A stretch of 10,020 nt of DNA from Candidatus Bathyarchaeota archaeon (GCA_003601695.1 PIYH01000041.1:1-10020); one strand, 5' to 3'. Counted from the stretch's first letter, positions 1 to 7,627 are shown. The notes: generated from the sequence alone by a model not told the origin. Translations and numbers: made by a program.

Positions 1-1
1 A

Positions 2-559
2 ACTATGCTTCCCGGATTCGTTGCACACAAGAGGGTCAAGAAGGTTTATAGAGTAACTCGAAACATCGGCATGACTATCGCCGGTGTTCCCGCGGAGGCC
101 CTAAACATCCTCGATCTTCTAAGGGCAAATGCTATGCTTTATCAGATTCATCGGAAACGTGAGGTGCCGGTTAAGGCCGTTGCAAGTTTAGCATCGAATC
201 TCCTCTTCTCACAGAGGTTCTATCCATACGCTGTCCAGATAATCATCGGCGGATACGACTATGATGGGTATCACCTATACTCTTTGGATCCATTCGGAAG
301 CACGATAGAGGATAATTTGATTGCTACAGGCTCAGGATCCCCCGTCGCCTACGGGGTTCTTGAGAGCAGTTATCATGAAGATGTCCACTTGGATGAGGGG
401 CTAAAGCTAGCGGCGGAGGCTATACGATCAGCTATAAAAAGAGATGTATACACTGGCGACAGCTTCGACATTGTAACTGTGACGCGGGAGAAGGGATATG
501 TTGAGTTGACGAAAGAGGAGAAGAAAACTCTTATAGGAGAATCTTCATCCCTCCTGTAG
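2..559 (+). CDS. psmB: Proteasome beta subunit (3' part, 5' end outside window)
   Basis: This is the C-terminal ~185 residues of an archaeal 20S proteasome beta subunit, the proteolytic subunit of the cytoplasmic barrel. The reading frame is open to the left edge: the codon before the first Met is Thr, matching the family's conserved A-T-M segment about 20 residues after the catalytic Thr1. The Met at base 5 is therefore internal and not the start. Counting from that Met, K13 in KRVKKVY is the equivalent of catalytic Lys33. S110 in GSGSP matches Ser129 and D147 in KRDVYTG matches Asp166. T150 occupies the place of the usual Ser169, a conservative change. Thr1 and the residue-17 acid lie outside the window, so activity cannot be judged fully. 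The last 15 bp overlap the convergent HAD gene. Family assignment is very secure. Confidence 0.96.
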   Translation, partial: TMLPGFVAHKRVKKVYRVTRNIGMTIAGVPAEALNILDLLRANAMLYQIHRKREVPVKAVASLASNLLFSQRFYPYAVQIIIGGYDYDGYHLYSLDPFGSTIEDNLIATGSGSPVAYGVLESSYHEDVHLDEGLKLAAEAIRSAIKRDVYTGDSFDIVTVTREKGYVELTKEEKKTLIGESSSLL

Positions 560-1225
560 GCAACTGATTAATTCTCTTAGATCCCGAATTTTGCAATAAT
601 CACCTTGAACAACATCTTCTCGGTCGATTAGCAGAGGTTTTATCCCTACGGATCCGGCTCCTTTATAGTCTGTATGGGGATTGTCACCTACAAAGATAGA
701 CTCGTAAGGTTTAACTTTAAGCCTTTCAAGCGCGTATAGGAAAATTTCCCTATGAGGCTTAGGTTTGCCAACGTTATCTACGCCTACAATTATACTGAAG
801 TTCCCCTCAAGTCTTGTTCTAGATAGAACCTCACGAATATCTTTCTGAAAGCCATTTGAGACTATCCCAACGCTGATTTTCCTCCGCCTAATAGCCTCAA
901 GCGTCTCCCTAACATCCTCGTAGACTTCAAGATTCGCATTATCCCACCACTCGTCAGTCACGATATCCGCTATCCTCTCAAGGTCTCCCTTAATTCCAAG
1001 CTTTTCAAGCACCTTAACGTTGTATATTCTCCAAAAAATCCTGTATGGCAACTTAAAGGATTCAGGGCTCATCTCCTCCATGAACTCCGGAAAATCTTCT
1101 TCAGTTCTTTCTCGTGGTACGTGGATCCCATGCTTTCTAAGGATCTTAAGGAAGACCTCGGGCACAGGATCTCTTTTTATAAGTGTTCCTTCGAGATCGA
1201 ATAATATGGCTTTGATCCCTGTCAT
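545..1225 (-). CDS. HAD-superfamily hydrolase (phosphatase-like, subfamily I cap)
   Basis: This is a 226-residue haloacid-dehalogenase-type hydrolase, probably a soluble phosphatase of unknown substrate. From the chosen Met, motif I is FDLEGTL with nucleophile D10, motif II is VSNG with S123, motif III has Lys in GKPKPH (154/156), and motif IV is VGDNPHTD with D181 and D186. The helical stretch at about 20-95 between motifs I and II is a C1-type cap. The second acid of motif I is Glu12 rather than the usual Asp. Start choice: GGAGG at 1233-1237 sits 7 bases ahead of the ATG at 1223-1225, and this start puts motif I at the usual distance from the N-terminus. A longer ATG at 1243 adds a glycine-rich MGGGFG and has no ribosome site of its own. 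The 3' end overlaps psmB by 15 bp. The gene is divergent from the cation ATPase. The family is secure, the substrate unknown. Confidence 0.9.
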   Translation of the reverse strand: MTGIKAILFDLEGTLIKRDPVPEVFLKILRKHGIHVPRERTEEDFPEFMEEMSPESFKLPYRIFWRIYNVKVLEKLGIKGDLERIADIVTDEWWDNANLEVYEDVRETLEAIRRRKISVGIVSNGFQKDIREVLSRTRLEGNFSIIVGVDNVGKPKPHREIFLYALERLKVKPYESIFVGDNPHTDYKGAGSVGIKPLLIDREDVVQGDYCKIRDLRELISCLQEG

Positions 1226-1256
1226 TCCGAAGCCTCCGCCCATTTATTGCATCATC

Positions 1257-1282
1257 CACTTTAAATTCGTAACTTTAATAAG
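1257..1282. promoter_or_regulatory. Putative divergent promoter region for HAD and cation ATPase genes
   Basis: Two AT-rich TATA-like elements lie between the divergent starts: CTTTAAAT at 1259-1266 and CTTTAATAAG at 1273-1282. The second is nearly its own complement (CTTATTAAAG on the other strand), so it could serve both directions. A start of transcription about 26 bp away would give a leader of roughly 33 nt to the ATPase ATG and roughly 26 nt to the HAD ATG. Each leader would contain a Shine-Dalgarno motif. This is inferred from spacing and composition only. Confidence 0.4.
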
Positions 1283-1335
1283 TTTGGATGAGATGAAAAA
1301 TCATCAAGTCTCAGATCTTTAAGGAGATAGACGGC

Positions 1336-4092
1336 ATGGAGAAGCCGTTTCACGCCGAAAAAGCCGAGGAAGTCCTTAAGTCTCTAAATACGGATGTTAA
1401 TGGTTTAAGTAGCGAAGAGGCTGAAAGAAGGCTGAGGGAGTATGGACCTAATGTTCTCCAAGAAAAGAAGAGAGCAGGTCCATTTGAGATTTTCCTCCGC
1501 CAGTTTAAAGATGTCTTCGTTTTAATGCTAATCGCCGCGATATTCTTTTCGCTTTTATCAGCCTATGTTAAAGGCGCGGAAGCGACGCTGGAAGATTATG
1601 CAGATACAATTACAATACTGATTATAGTTCTTCTCAACGCCGTCGTAGGCTTCGTGCAGGAGTACCGTTCGGAAAGGGCGATGGAGGCTCTCAAAGAATA
1701 TGCGGCTCCCCGGGCTAGAGTTATCCGCGGCGGAAGAGAAATGATCATACCTGCGGAGCGGGTTGTTCCGGGAGACATACTTCTCCTAGAATCTGGAGAT
1801 AGAGTAGCGGCTGACGCCCGCATCATAGAGGCCTATGATCTACAGGTGAATGAGGCTGTTTTAACAGGAGAGTCTACACCCGTTGAGAAATATACGGAGC
1901 CGGTTCGAGCAGATGCACCTGTAGGCGATCGTAAAAATATGGTCTTTATGGGTACACACATCATTTATGGAAGGGGAAAGGCTGTAGTAACAGCTACTGG
2001 AATGAAGACGGAATTCGGCAGAATCGCAGGTATGATTCAGGAAGTCGAGGAGAAGCCTCCTCCGCTAAAGGTTAAGCTGAACAAGTTCGCTAAGAACCTG
2101 ACGAAGTTCATAATACTCGTCTGTATTGTCATATTTATTCTTGAACTCATTCGGGAACCTGCTGCTCTTGAACCAAAGAACTTGATAGACTATTTTATGA
2201 TTGTTGTCGCCTTAGCTGTCTCAGCTGTTCCCGAAGGTTTACCTGCGATCGTAACAATAACTCTGGCGCTTGGAGCCCGAGAGCTGGCGAGACATAATGC
2301 AGTTGTCCGGCGGCTGGCAGCGGCTGAAACTCTCGGCTCAACTACGATTATCTGCTCAGATAAAACTGGAACATTGACGAAGGGAGAAATGACGGTTCGA
2401 AGGATATTCTGCGGAAAACGAACAATTGAAGTCACAGGCTCCGGATACGAGCCATCCGGCGAATTCACTCTAAACTCGGATCCTATAGATCCGAAAAGTG
2501 ATGATTCCTTATCCCTAATCCTAAAGATATCTGCCTTATGCAATAACTCACGTTTAGAGAATGATGGTGGACAATGGAAGATCACAGGCGATCCCACTGA
2601 AGGTGCATTGCTCGTAGCAGCTTACAAGGCTGGGCTGAAACAGGAAGATCTCGAGAAGCAGTATCCGCGTTTAGGGGAGGTCCCGTTCAGTTCCGAAAGA
2701 AAACGGATGACCACCGTCCATTTGACTCCGAATGGGGAAGTTTACGCCTACGTTAAAGGCGCTCCAGAGATAATAATTGAACGCTGTAGTAGAATATATG
2801 AAGATGGAAAGGAAAGAGAGCTCACGAGATATGAGAAGGAAAATCTTCTGAAGATTAATGAGGAATACGCAAGCAATGCCCTTCGAGTACTTGCTTTCGC
2901 CTACAAAAAACTTCCTAAACCAAAAGAAAGATATGGAGAAGAAATAGAGAACGATCTCGTCTTTGTTGGCCTGATGGGTATGATCGATCCGCCGAGAGAA
3001 GAAGCCATAGAGGCTAATCGCCTATGTAAAAAGGCCGGCATAAAATCGGTGATGATCACGGGCGACCATAAGCTCACAGCAGTCGCCGTTGCGAAGGAGA
3101 TAGGAATCTTTGAAGAAGAGAGTCTAGTTCTAACGGGCGAAGAACTCGATAGGATGAGCGATGAGGAGTTCGAAAAGATAGTTGAGGATGTTAGAGTGTA
3201 TGCTAGGGTTTCTCCTGAGCATAAGCTCCGGATTGTCAGAGCATTAAAGAAGAATGGTCACATAGTCGCAATGACTGGGGATGGAGTTAACGATGCGCCA
3301 GCTCTTAAAGAAGCGGATATAGGGGTTGCCATGGGAATCACAGGGACAGACGTTACGAAGGAATCAGCGGATATGATCCTCACGGATGATAATTTCGCCA
3401 CAATAGTTAACGCCGTCAAACATGGCCGCATAATATACGATAACATTCGAAAATTTGCCTTCTTCTTGATGCGGTCCAACTTCGACGAGCTAGCAGTAAT
3501 AGCGACATTTGCTCTTCTCGGAATGCCATTGCCGCTAACCGCCGCCATGATCCTCTGGATAAACCTGGTCACGGATGGAGGACCAGCTACAGCTCTAAGT
3601 TTCGATCCCCCCTTAGAAGACGTCATGGATCGGCCTCCACGCGATCCGAAGCAAGGAATACTCTATGGAAGACTACTTCAAATAATAATTTCATTCATAT
3701 GCCAATATCTTGGAACGACGGGAATCTTCATCCTCGTTTACAGGTATGGGTTCCTAGCTGAGGGACTAAGCCAGGTGGAAAGGCTAACTCTAGCGCGGTC
3801 CATGTGCTTTACTCAAGCAACGTTACGTGAGTTGATGATTGTCTGGAACTGTAGGTCGGAGAGAAAATCGGCTTTCCGGCTGAGCTGGACATCAAACAAG
3901 TTCCTGCTGGTTTCTGTCCTAGTCTCCATAATGGGTACAATTGCATTACTTTATGTCCCGTTTCTACAGGTAATGTTTAAAACGGTTCCACTTAACTTGC
4001 AGCAATGGCTTCTAGTAGGCTCAGTTGCCACAAGTGGTCTCCTACTGCTGCCTGAGGTATTATATGAAAGAAAGATATTCAAGTGGGCATAA
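1336..4092 (+). CDS. P-type cation-transporting ATPase, P2A (SERCA-like) calcium pump
   Basis: This 918-residue P2-type ATPase most likely pumps Ca2+ across the cytoplasmic membrane using ATP. Domains in order: cation-ATPase N-terminal segment (about 3-75), M1/M2 (about 60-78 and 88-108), actuator domain with LTGES (176-180), M3/M4 (about 258-272 and 286-310), phosphorylation site DKTGTLT at D342, nucleotide-binding KGA at K474, TGDH at 575-578, hinge TGDGVND at 647-653, then M5-M10. Calcium ligands known from SERCA are all present: E300 in PEGLP (E309), N715 and E718 in M5 (N768, E771), N743, T746 and D747 in M6 (N796, T799, D800), and E832 in M8 (E908). Length is normal and no frameshift is seen. 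AAGGAG at 1321-1326 lies 9 bases ahead of the ATG. It is monocistronic here: HAD diverges on the left and a small membrane gene converges 16 bp downstream. Confidence 0.95.
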   Translation: MEKPFHAEKAEEVLKSLNTDVNGLSSEEAERRLREYGPNVLQEKKRAGPFEIFLRQFKDVFVLMLIAAIFFSLLSAYVKGAEATLEDYADTITILIIVLLNAVVGFVQEYRSERAMEALKEYAAPRARVIRGGREMIIPAERVVPGDILLLESGDRVAADARIIEAYDLQVNEAVLTGESTPVEKYTEPVRADAPVGDRKNMVFMGTHIIYGRGKAVVTATGMKTEFGRIAGMIQEVEEKPPPLKVKLNKFAKNLTKFIILVCIVIFILELIREPAALEPKNLIDYFMIVVALAVSAVPEGLPAIVTITLALGARELARHNAVVRRLAAAETLGSTTIICSDKTGTLTKGEMTVRRIFCGKRTIEVTGSGYEPSGEFTLNSDPIDPKSDDSLSLILKISALCNNSRLENDGGQWKITGDPTEGALLVAAYKAGLKQEDLEKQYPRLGEVPFSSERKRMTTVHLTPNGEVYAYVKGAPEIIIERCSRIYEDGKERELTRYEKENLLKINEEYASNALRVLAFAYKKLPKPKERYGEEIENDLVFVGLMGMIDPPREEAIEANRLCKKAGIKSVMITGDHKLTAVAVAKEIGIFEEESLVLTGEELDRMSDEEFEKIVEDVRVYARVSPEHKLRIVRALKKNGHIVAMTGDGVNDAPALKEADIGVAMGITGTDVTKESADMILTDDNFATIVNAVKHGRIIYDNIRKFAFFLMRSNFDELAVIATFALLGMPLPLTAAMILWINLVTDGGPATALSFDPPLEDVMDRPPRDPKQGILYGRLLQIIISFICQYLGTTGIFILVYRYGFLAEGLSQVERLTLARSMCFTQATLRELMIVWNCRSERKSAFRLSWTSNKFLLVSVLVSIMGTIALLYVPFLQVMFKTVPLNLQQWLLVGSVATSGLLLLPEVLYERKIFKWA

Positions 4093-4108
4093 AATTCAGC
4101 ATTAAAAA

Positions 4109-4441
4109 TCATAAGAGCATCCGCTTAATCAGGAGAGAGACAAAGACGGCTACTGATAAACCTATGAAAAATATCAATATGACATGTGAAAGAGACGATA
4201 TGAGCTTCTCCCCTAGCTCCTCTTCTATCTGAAGACTCGATGCTTCGGTTCCCCCCTTCAACGTAGCGTTACTGGCTGCTTTTCTTTCAAACGTAGCTCC
4301 TTTAGTCTCACATGTACTTGCCTTCTCCCTAGCATAGAAACTAGTTTGATGATAGATAGTTAAGGGAATAATCATTATTGCTATTCCTAAGACCACAGCG
4401 GACACGAATATATATGCTAGATGTCTCTCCATTTTTCGCAT
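4109..4441 (-). CDS. Small two-helix membrane protein, function unknown
   Basis: I do not recognise this 110-residue protein. It has a basic N-terminus (MRKMERH), a hydrophobic helix at about 9-30, a polar 55-residue middle rich in Thr, Ser, Ala, Glu and Lys, and a second hydrophobic helix at about 85-105 ending in IKRMLL. Positive charges at both ends predict both termini inside and the middle loop outside. The loop carries one N-glycosylation sequon (Asn58-Ala-Thr) and one Cys (C44), which fits an exposed archaeal surface loop. Start is uncertain: the first ATG (4441) has GGAG only 2 bases upstream, whereas Met4 (ATG at 4430-4432) has it 11 bases upstream and sits near the start predicted from a TATA-like box at 4456-4465. 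It converges on the cation ATPase gene with a 16-bp gap and diverges from the ROK kinase. It is probably real because the topology is coherent, but the function is open. Confidence 0.62.
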   Translation of the reverse strand: MRKMERHLAYIFVSAVVLGIAIMIIPLTIYHQTSFYAREKASTCETKGATFERKAASNATLKGGTEASSLQIEEELGEKLISSLSHVILIFFIGLSVAVFVSLLIKRMLL

Positions 4442-4455
4442 TACTCCATATCTTC

Positions 4456-4465
4456 TTATATTTAT
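4456..4465 (-). promoter_or_regulatory. TATA-like box for the small membrane protein gene
   Basis: Read on the minus strand the element is ATAAATATAA. Its centre near 4461 predicts a transcript start near 4435, almost at the second in-frame ATG (4432). That would make this a leaderless or near-leaderless gene starting at Met4. Evidence is composition and spacing only. Confidence 0.35.
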
Positions 4466-4512
4466 GAGCAGAAATACTAATATGTCTATGTTTTAGAACA
4501 CTGCCTTAATCT

Positions 4513-4528
4513 AAAGCAACTTTTTATC
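4513..4528 (+). promoter_or_regulatory. BRE/TATA-like promoter for the ROK kinase
   Basis: A purine-rich AAAGCAAC at 4513-4520 directly precedes TTTTTATC at 4521-4528, the order expected of archaeal BRE and TATA elements. The predicted transcript start is near 4551, only about 9 nt before the ATG at 4560. The G-run at 4555-4559 touches the ATG, which is too close to act as a Shine-Dalgarno site, so a very short leader is consistent. Confidence 0.4.
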
Positions 4529-4559
4529 TAAGAACTTAATAGAAATATTCTGATGGGGG

Positions 4560-5534
4560 ATGGGGCGAAAGATAGCTGTAGGTGTCGACTTAGGCGGCAC
4601 GAACGTTCGCGTGGCTTTAGGAGATGAGGAAGGCAGAATCCTCGCGAGATTCTCTGAAAGAACTGAGAAGACTAAGGGTCCTGAAGGGGTCAGCGAGCAG
4701 ATTATCCGCATTATTCATAGCCTAAAAAGGGATATAGGCATTAAAGAGATTGCTGGTTTGGGTATAGGTTCAACAGGGCCGCTGGATTTGAAAAAAGGCG
4801 GATTGATGAAGCCGACTAATATTCCGTATGATTTTATACCGCTTGTTAAACCGCTCAAAGATGAGTTCCACGTGCCCGTCTATCTTCTAAATGATTGCTC
4901 AGCCGCCGTTGTTGGCGAGAGATTCTTCGGAGCTGGAAGGGAACATGAGAACATAGCATACATTACTTTAAGCACGGGAATAGGTGGAGGCGTCTACGTA
5001 GATGATCATCTACTTATCGGTAAGGATGGAAACGCTACGGAGATAGGTCACTTCACCATAGACTATGAAGGAAAATTGCTCTGTAGCTGCGGAAAGAGGG
5101 GCCACTGGGAAGCGTACTGCTCTGGAAACGGCATACCCAACTACGTAAGATTGTTGCTTTCAAATAAGAGTAAGGAAAAGGTTGAGTCCAGCCTTCTCAT
5201 GAAGGTTGCGGAGGGAGATCCCGACCGAGTAACCTCAAAGATTCTATATGATTGCGCTAAGGCTGGAGACCCACTTGCTCTCGAGATAGTTGAAAATATC
5301 GGCTGCCTAAACGCTGTAGGATTCGCATGCGTAGTAGATGCATATGATCCTTCGCTGATAACCGTTGGAGGCTCAATCGCTATTAAAAACTTAAATCTCG
5401 TCATTGAACCTATAAGGCGATATATCGGTGATTATGCTAGAAACCGTGTTCCAGAGATTAAGATAACTCCTCTGGGAGACGATGTAGTGCTCTACGGAGC
5501 ATTAGCGATGGTTTTCCATCCCGTAAAGTATTAG
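4560..5534 (+). CDS. ROK-family sugar kinase (glucokinase-like)
   Basis: This 324-residue cytoplasmic kinase of the ROK family probably phosphorylates a hexose or N-acetylhexosamine with ATP. The phosphate-binding loop DLGGTN is at 10-15, and the catalytic base is D112 in LNDCSAA. The second nucleotide motif STGIGGG is at 138-144, and the sugar/zinc segment EIGH is at 161-164. The zinc motif CSCGKRGHWEAYCSG begins at C175. Predicted zinc ligands are H164, C175, C177 and H182. His at 182 replaces the third Cys seen in most bacterial members. E184 in the WEAY segment matches a conserved sugar-contacting Glu. Length is typical and the frame is intact. It is followed 84 bp later by the XPD-like helicase on the same strand, possibly co-transcribed though with no functional link. 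Kinase family is secure; glucose as substrate is only the commonest outcome in archaea. Confidence 0.92.
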   Translation: MGRKIAVGVDLGGTNVRVALGDEEGRILARFSERTEKTKGPEGVSEQIIRIIHSLKRDIGIKEIAGLGIGSTGPLDLKKGGLMKPTNIPYDFIPLVKPLKDEFHVPVYLLNDCSAAVVGERFFGAGREHENIAYITLSTGIGGGVYVDDHLLIGKDGNATEIGHFTIDYEGKLLCSCGKRGHWEAYCSGNGIPNYVRLLLSNKSKEKVESSLLMKVAEGDPDRVTSKILYDCAKAGDPLALEIVENIGCLNAVGFACVVDAYDPSLITVGGSIAIKNLNLVIEPIRRYIGDYARNRVPEIKITPLGDDVVLYGALAMVFHPVKY

Positions 5535-5618
5535 TCGTTCCAAAAGCCGAAGGCAGAAGACTATTACGTACCAAATAGAATAATCTACAAGTCGAAAACG
5601 CGAGGTTCTCAGTTAAAA

Positions 5619-7430
5619 ATGAAGCCCATCGATCTTTTTCCATACGAGCCATATCCTGAGCAACTTGAGTTCATGAGAGACGCCGGGCCTGTTCTTCTTG
5701 AAGGAGGAATCTTAGTAGCTGAGGCATGTAACGGATTCGGTAAGACTGCATGTGCTCTAGCCTCGTCTCTCTCAACTGGGCGAAAGATAATTTACGCCAC
5801 CAGAACGCATGAGCAGGTACGTCAAGTTCTAAATGAGATCCAGCAGATAAACAAGAAGGCCGGAACAGAATTCTCAGCAACGGCGCTAGCAAGCCGCCAA
5901 AATCTATGTCTGAATAATGTCTGCAAGAGGCTTCCACTCTCCGAAGCTATAGAAGCCTGCAGGATTCTGCGGAAAACACATAGATGCCCCTATAGAACCG
6001 ACATTACCAACCTAGATCTTCCGCTTCCATCCGTTCTCTCAGTAGAGAGGATGATTCGGTATGGTAAGGAGAGAAGCATCTGCCCATACTTTCTTTCGAG
6101 AAAGGCTGCAAGTGAAAGCACGGTTGTCGTAGCTCCATATCAGTATATCTTCAACGAGAATATTCGGGTTAAGGTTGGGCTTAGCATAGGAGGAAAAGTT
6201 CTGATCTTCGATGAAGCACATAACGCGGACAAGATAGGTCAAGAGGTCTTAAGCGATTCCCTTTCCGAGCGTGGATTAAACAATGCGGTGAAGGAGCTTG
6301 AACTCATCGAGTACTCTCCTGACTTTCTAGAAAGGCTCCTTGATCATCTTAATAAAGAGGCTTCAAGCGTTCCCTCCTTAAAGTCTGGATCTAATTTTTT
6401 CAGCGATCTTGAAAAAGCTCTAGGCGAAAGTATTTCTTCAATAATCAATCTATACGCACCCATAGTTGACGAAATTAGAGAATACAAGATCTCTGAAGGC
6501 CGCGTTCCAGTATGCTACCTTAACGGGATACTCAATTTCCTCTTACTGGTAGAGTCGGGTGAAAGAGAAAGTTACGTAGCCATCTATAGAATTTCTAGGT
6601 TTGGCATGAAGATTATCGAGTATCGATGCTTAGACCCAAGTCTCGCGATAAAACCAGTAATAGAGGAAGCACATTCGGCTCTAATAATGTCTGGAACTCT
6701 CTCTCCAATGGAATACTTCACGGAGATTCTCAGTCTCTCGGAGGCTAAATGCAGAACTTACTCTGCGATAGCAAAGCCTGAAAATATACGTACCTACGTG
6801 GATACGTTGGTTTCAACTAGATTCAAAGAGAGAAGCGATGAGATGCTGAGGATATATGGTGAAAGAGTCTCCAAACTCGTAAAGAACGTGCCCAACGGTG
6901 TTTTGATCTTCTTTCCTCAAAGGGAGATGATGAAGCGGGCCTTAGATGTATGGCTTCGAAATGGCTTTATTAAAAAGGGAAGAGACGGGCTATTTCTATT
7001 CGGGAAGAAAATCTTTGAGGAGGGTGAGTCTGCTAGAGAAAATGCATGCATAGTTAACGAGTACAAGAAAGCCGCGAGGACGAAAGAGGGAGCTATTCTA
7101 TTAGCCGTCTTTCGAGGAAGAAACTCTGAGGGTTCAAACTTCCCCTACGAAGAGGCTCGGGGAATCTTTAACATAGGCTTACCCTACGCCGACTATAAGG
7201 ATCCCGTCGTAAAAGCGCAGATTAAGTATCTTAATAAGCGGAAGCCTAAGCTTGGAAATTTATGGTATGTCATGGATGCATTTAGAGCAGCGAATCAGGC
7301 GCTTGGAAGGGGTATACGGCATAGGGACGACTGGTGCCATTTCTTCCTTATGGATAAAAGATACATCTCTCACAGAAGATTTATCTCAAGATGGATACTC
7401 ATAAACGGCATAGAGAAAATCCATCCATAA
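5619..7430 (+). CDS. xpd: XPD/Rad3-like Fe-S superfamily 2 DNA helicase
   Basis: This 603-residue DEAD_2 helicase is the archaeal counterpart of XPD, an ATP-driven 5'-3' DNA helicase tied to repair. A Q-like start (FPYEPYPEQ) precedes the Walker A loop NGFGKT (38-43, K42). Four cysteines at 97, 114, 123 and 155 occupy the positions of human XPD C116, C134, C155 and C190 (contexts SRQNLC, EACRIL, RCPYR and ICPYF) and predict a 4Fe-4S cluster. A fifth Cys at 102 is extra. Walker B is DEAH at 198-201. The segment to about 310 should form the Arch domain. Helicase domain 2 has SGTLSP, the motif V region FRGRNSEGSNF, and motif VI QALGRGIR at 560-567. Length is normal. GAGG at 5602-5605 is a weak ribosome site 13 bases upstream of the ATG. 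DinG-type helicase is the alternative, but the cysteine pattern and length favour XPD. Confidence 0.93.
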   Translation: MKPIDLFPYEPYPEQLEFMRDAGPVLLEGGILVAEACNGFGKTACALASSLSTGRKIIYATRTHEQVRQVLNEIQQINKKAGTEFSATALASRQNLCLNNVCKRLPLSEAIEACRILRKTHRCPYRTDITNLDLPLPSVLSVERMIRYGKERSICPYFLSRKAASESTVVVAPYQYIFNENIRVKVGLSIGGKVLIFDEAHNADKIGQEVLSDSLSERGLNNAVKELELIEYSPDFLERLLDHLNKEASSVPSLKSGSNFFSDLEKALGESISSIINLYAPIVDEIREYKISEGRVPVCYLNGILNFLLLVESGERESYVAIYRISRFGMKIIEYRCLDPSLAIKPVIEEAHSALIMSGTLSPMEYFTEILSLSEAKCRTYSAIAKPENIRTYVDTLVSTRFKERSDEMLRIYGERVSKLVKNVPNGVLIFFPQREMMKRALDVWLRNGFIKKGRDGLFLFGKKIFEEGESARENACIVNEYKKAARTKEGAILLAVFRGRNSEGSNFPYEEARGIFNIGLPYADYKDPVVKAQIKYLNKRKPKLGNLWYVMDAFRAANQALGRGIRHRDDWCHFFLMDKRYISHRRFISRWILINGIEKIHP

Positions 7431-7432
7431 AG

Positions 7433-7448
7433 TTTTCATATTTCTCTT
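7433..7448 (+). terminator. T-rich tract after the helicase gene, possible terminator
   Basis: A pyrimidine-rich stretch with TTTT, ATTTCTCTTT and almost no G begins 2 bases after the helicase stop codon. Archaeal RNA polymerase often ends at such U-runs without a hairpin. No stem-loop is seen. Support is weak. Confidence 0.3.
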
Positions 7449-7627
7449 TGAAGGAATAAATACATAATATGCCATATGCATCCGACGTATTAAACACCGT
7501 AGCTTGTTCACAGCAGCATTGACAATTAAGAATGCAAATTAACAATTGAAGGATCTAAGCTGAAGATCTCTTCTTGATAGTCTCTACTTACGCTGAGAGA
7601 ATCTTGTCTTCTTTAAGGCTACTAATC

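Noticed and set aside
1020..1322. Plus-strand open frame of 100 codons opposite the HAD gene start and the promoter region
   Set aside because: It is antisense to conserved HAD codons, has shadow-like composition, and would run through the divergent promoter region.
2190..3626. Minus-strand open frames of 122-135 codons opposite the cation ATPase
   Set aside because: They lie wholly inside a strongly conserved gene on the other strand, have Ser/Arg/Ile-rich compositions typical of antisense shadows, and show no motif or ribosome site.
4553..4559. ATG at 4553 as an alternative start for the ROK kinase
   Set aside because: It is out of frame with the kinase; the in-frame ATG at 4560 places DLGGTN at residues 10-15 as usual in the family.
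7562..7573. GAAGA/TCTTC short inverted repeat as a terminator or operator
   Set aside because: The loop is only two bases, the arms are five bases, and there is no following T-run; expected by chance in AT-rich DNA.
7542..7595. Words resembling C/D box guide RNA elements (TTGAAGG, CTGA, TTGATAG, CTGA) with a 12-base spacing between the last two
   Set aside because: Neither C-like word matches RUGAUGA well, the first guide would be too short, and there is no terminal stem. Likely chance.
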